Below are positions 32,150-32,346 of a stretch of 32,346 bases of DNA, piece after piece. The first letter of the stretch is position 1, and every line of letters begins with the position of its first letter. The translations under genes were made by a program, and so were the position numbers. Source of the DNA: an uncultured Lachnospiraceae bacterium (GTDB lineage: Bacteria; Bacillota; Clostridia; Lachnospirales; Lachnospiraceae). The stretch covers positions 1 through 32,346 of the forward strand of contig CALWAW010000137.1 of the NCBI GenBank assembly GCA_944375845.1, read 5' to 3'. A model generated the notes under the pieces. It ran no database searches. It was given only the letters and a program-made list of their open reading frames with translations, and was not told where the DNA came from.

Positions 32150-32346
32150 TCAGATACAAAATGCGGCGTAGAGAGGAACGGTCTTTTTATTGTCCTCAAA
32201 GCCAAAGTTTTTTGCAGAAAGCTTGATGGCGTAAGCAGGCTTATAGGTTTCCATATAGACCTTCAGGCTCTTTGCTCTGGTGTTGTCAGCCGATTTTACT
32301 TCAATGGGGATAAGCTGACCGTCACGCTGAATGACAAAATCTATCT
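32150..32346 (-). CDS. 3' end of a DUF4143-type ATP-binding protein (truncated by the window)
   Basis: The minus strand reads in from the right edge and stops at TGA (32150-32152), giving 64 residues. The segment DFVIQRDGQLIPIEVKSA is the PD-(D/E)xK-like C-terminal motif of DUF4143 proteins, which normally follow an N-terminal AAA ATPase domain. The rest reads AKSLKVYMETYKPAYAIKL and ends VPLYAAFCI. These are common accessory-type ATPases of unknown role. The gene converges on the FHA/ADP-ribosylhydrolase gene and marks the end of the co-directional block. Confidence 0.85.
   Translation of the reverse strand, partial: IDFVIQRDGQLIPIEVKSADNTRAKSLKVYMETYKPAYAIKLSAKNFGFEDNKKTVPLYAAFCI

Overview
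The window looks like chromosomal DNA of a GC-rich, endospore-forming member of the Clostridia, most likely Lachnospiraceae. The evidence is a complete spoIIIAA-AH operon, spoIVB and spo0A, strong AGGAGG-type ribosome binding sites, many GTG starts, and the clostridial order asp23-nusB-xseAB-ispA-dxs-tlyA-nadK-argR-recN-spoIVB. Every recognised gene is on the + strand except a truncated one at the right edge. I see no tRNA, rRNA, CRISPR array, insertion sequence or prophage gene.

Layout. (1) 1-4051 holds accessory genes: the tail of an unidentified gene, two GNAT acetyltransferases, a metallo-beta-lactamase-fold protein, an AT-rich orphan gene, a tandem-repeat lipoprotein and a DUF2284 protein, closed by a terminator. 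(2) 4104-9165 is the spoIIIA operon, which encodes the mother-cell-to-forespore channel. (3) 9181-18056 starts at a near-consensus promoter and runs asp23-like, (terminator), nusB, xseA, xseB, ispA, dxs, tlyA, nadK, argR, recN. (4) 18054-19386 is spoIVB with its own sigma-G-type promoter, embedded in a large inverted repeat. (5) 19383-22048 is a copper ATPase gene with a CsoR-like operator and an in-frame C-terminal CopZ-like domain; it sits between spoIVB and spo0A, which are usually adjacent. (6) 22050-25041 carries spo0A, glgA and an HD-domain protein. (7) 25142-29286 carries a CarD-like regulator and a thiSFGHE thiazole/thiamine cluster without a visible TPP riboswitch. (8) 29363-32021 carries a DUF5655-like gene and a large three-part protein: an unrecognised N-terminal region, an FHA domain and an ADP-ribosylglycohydrolase. 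(9) The right edge holds the 3' end of a minus-strand DUF4143-type ATPase.

How it fits together. Spo0A commits the cell to sporulation, the SpoIIIA proteins support forespore development after engulfment, and SpoIVB signals from forespore to mother cell. The housekeeping block links transcription, DNA repair, isoprenoid precursors, NADP supply and arginine control. Dxs makes DXP, which ThiG uses together with ThiS-thiocarboxylate and the ThiH product to build the thiazole of thiamine.

The most interesting signals are regulatory. Two internal promoters (spoIVB and the DUF5655-like gene) lie inside inverted repeats whose downstream arm covers the ribosome binding site. Read-through RNA should therefore fold over the start signal, while RNA from the local promoter should not. 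Other points of interest are the FHA/ADP-ribosylhydrolase fusion, the copA-copZ fusion with an internal start and an A-AAA-AAG heptamer, and a strong promoter running straight into a hyperstable terminator upstream of thiS.
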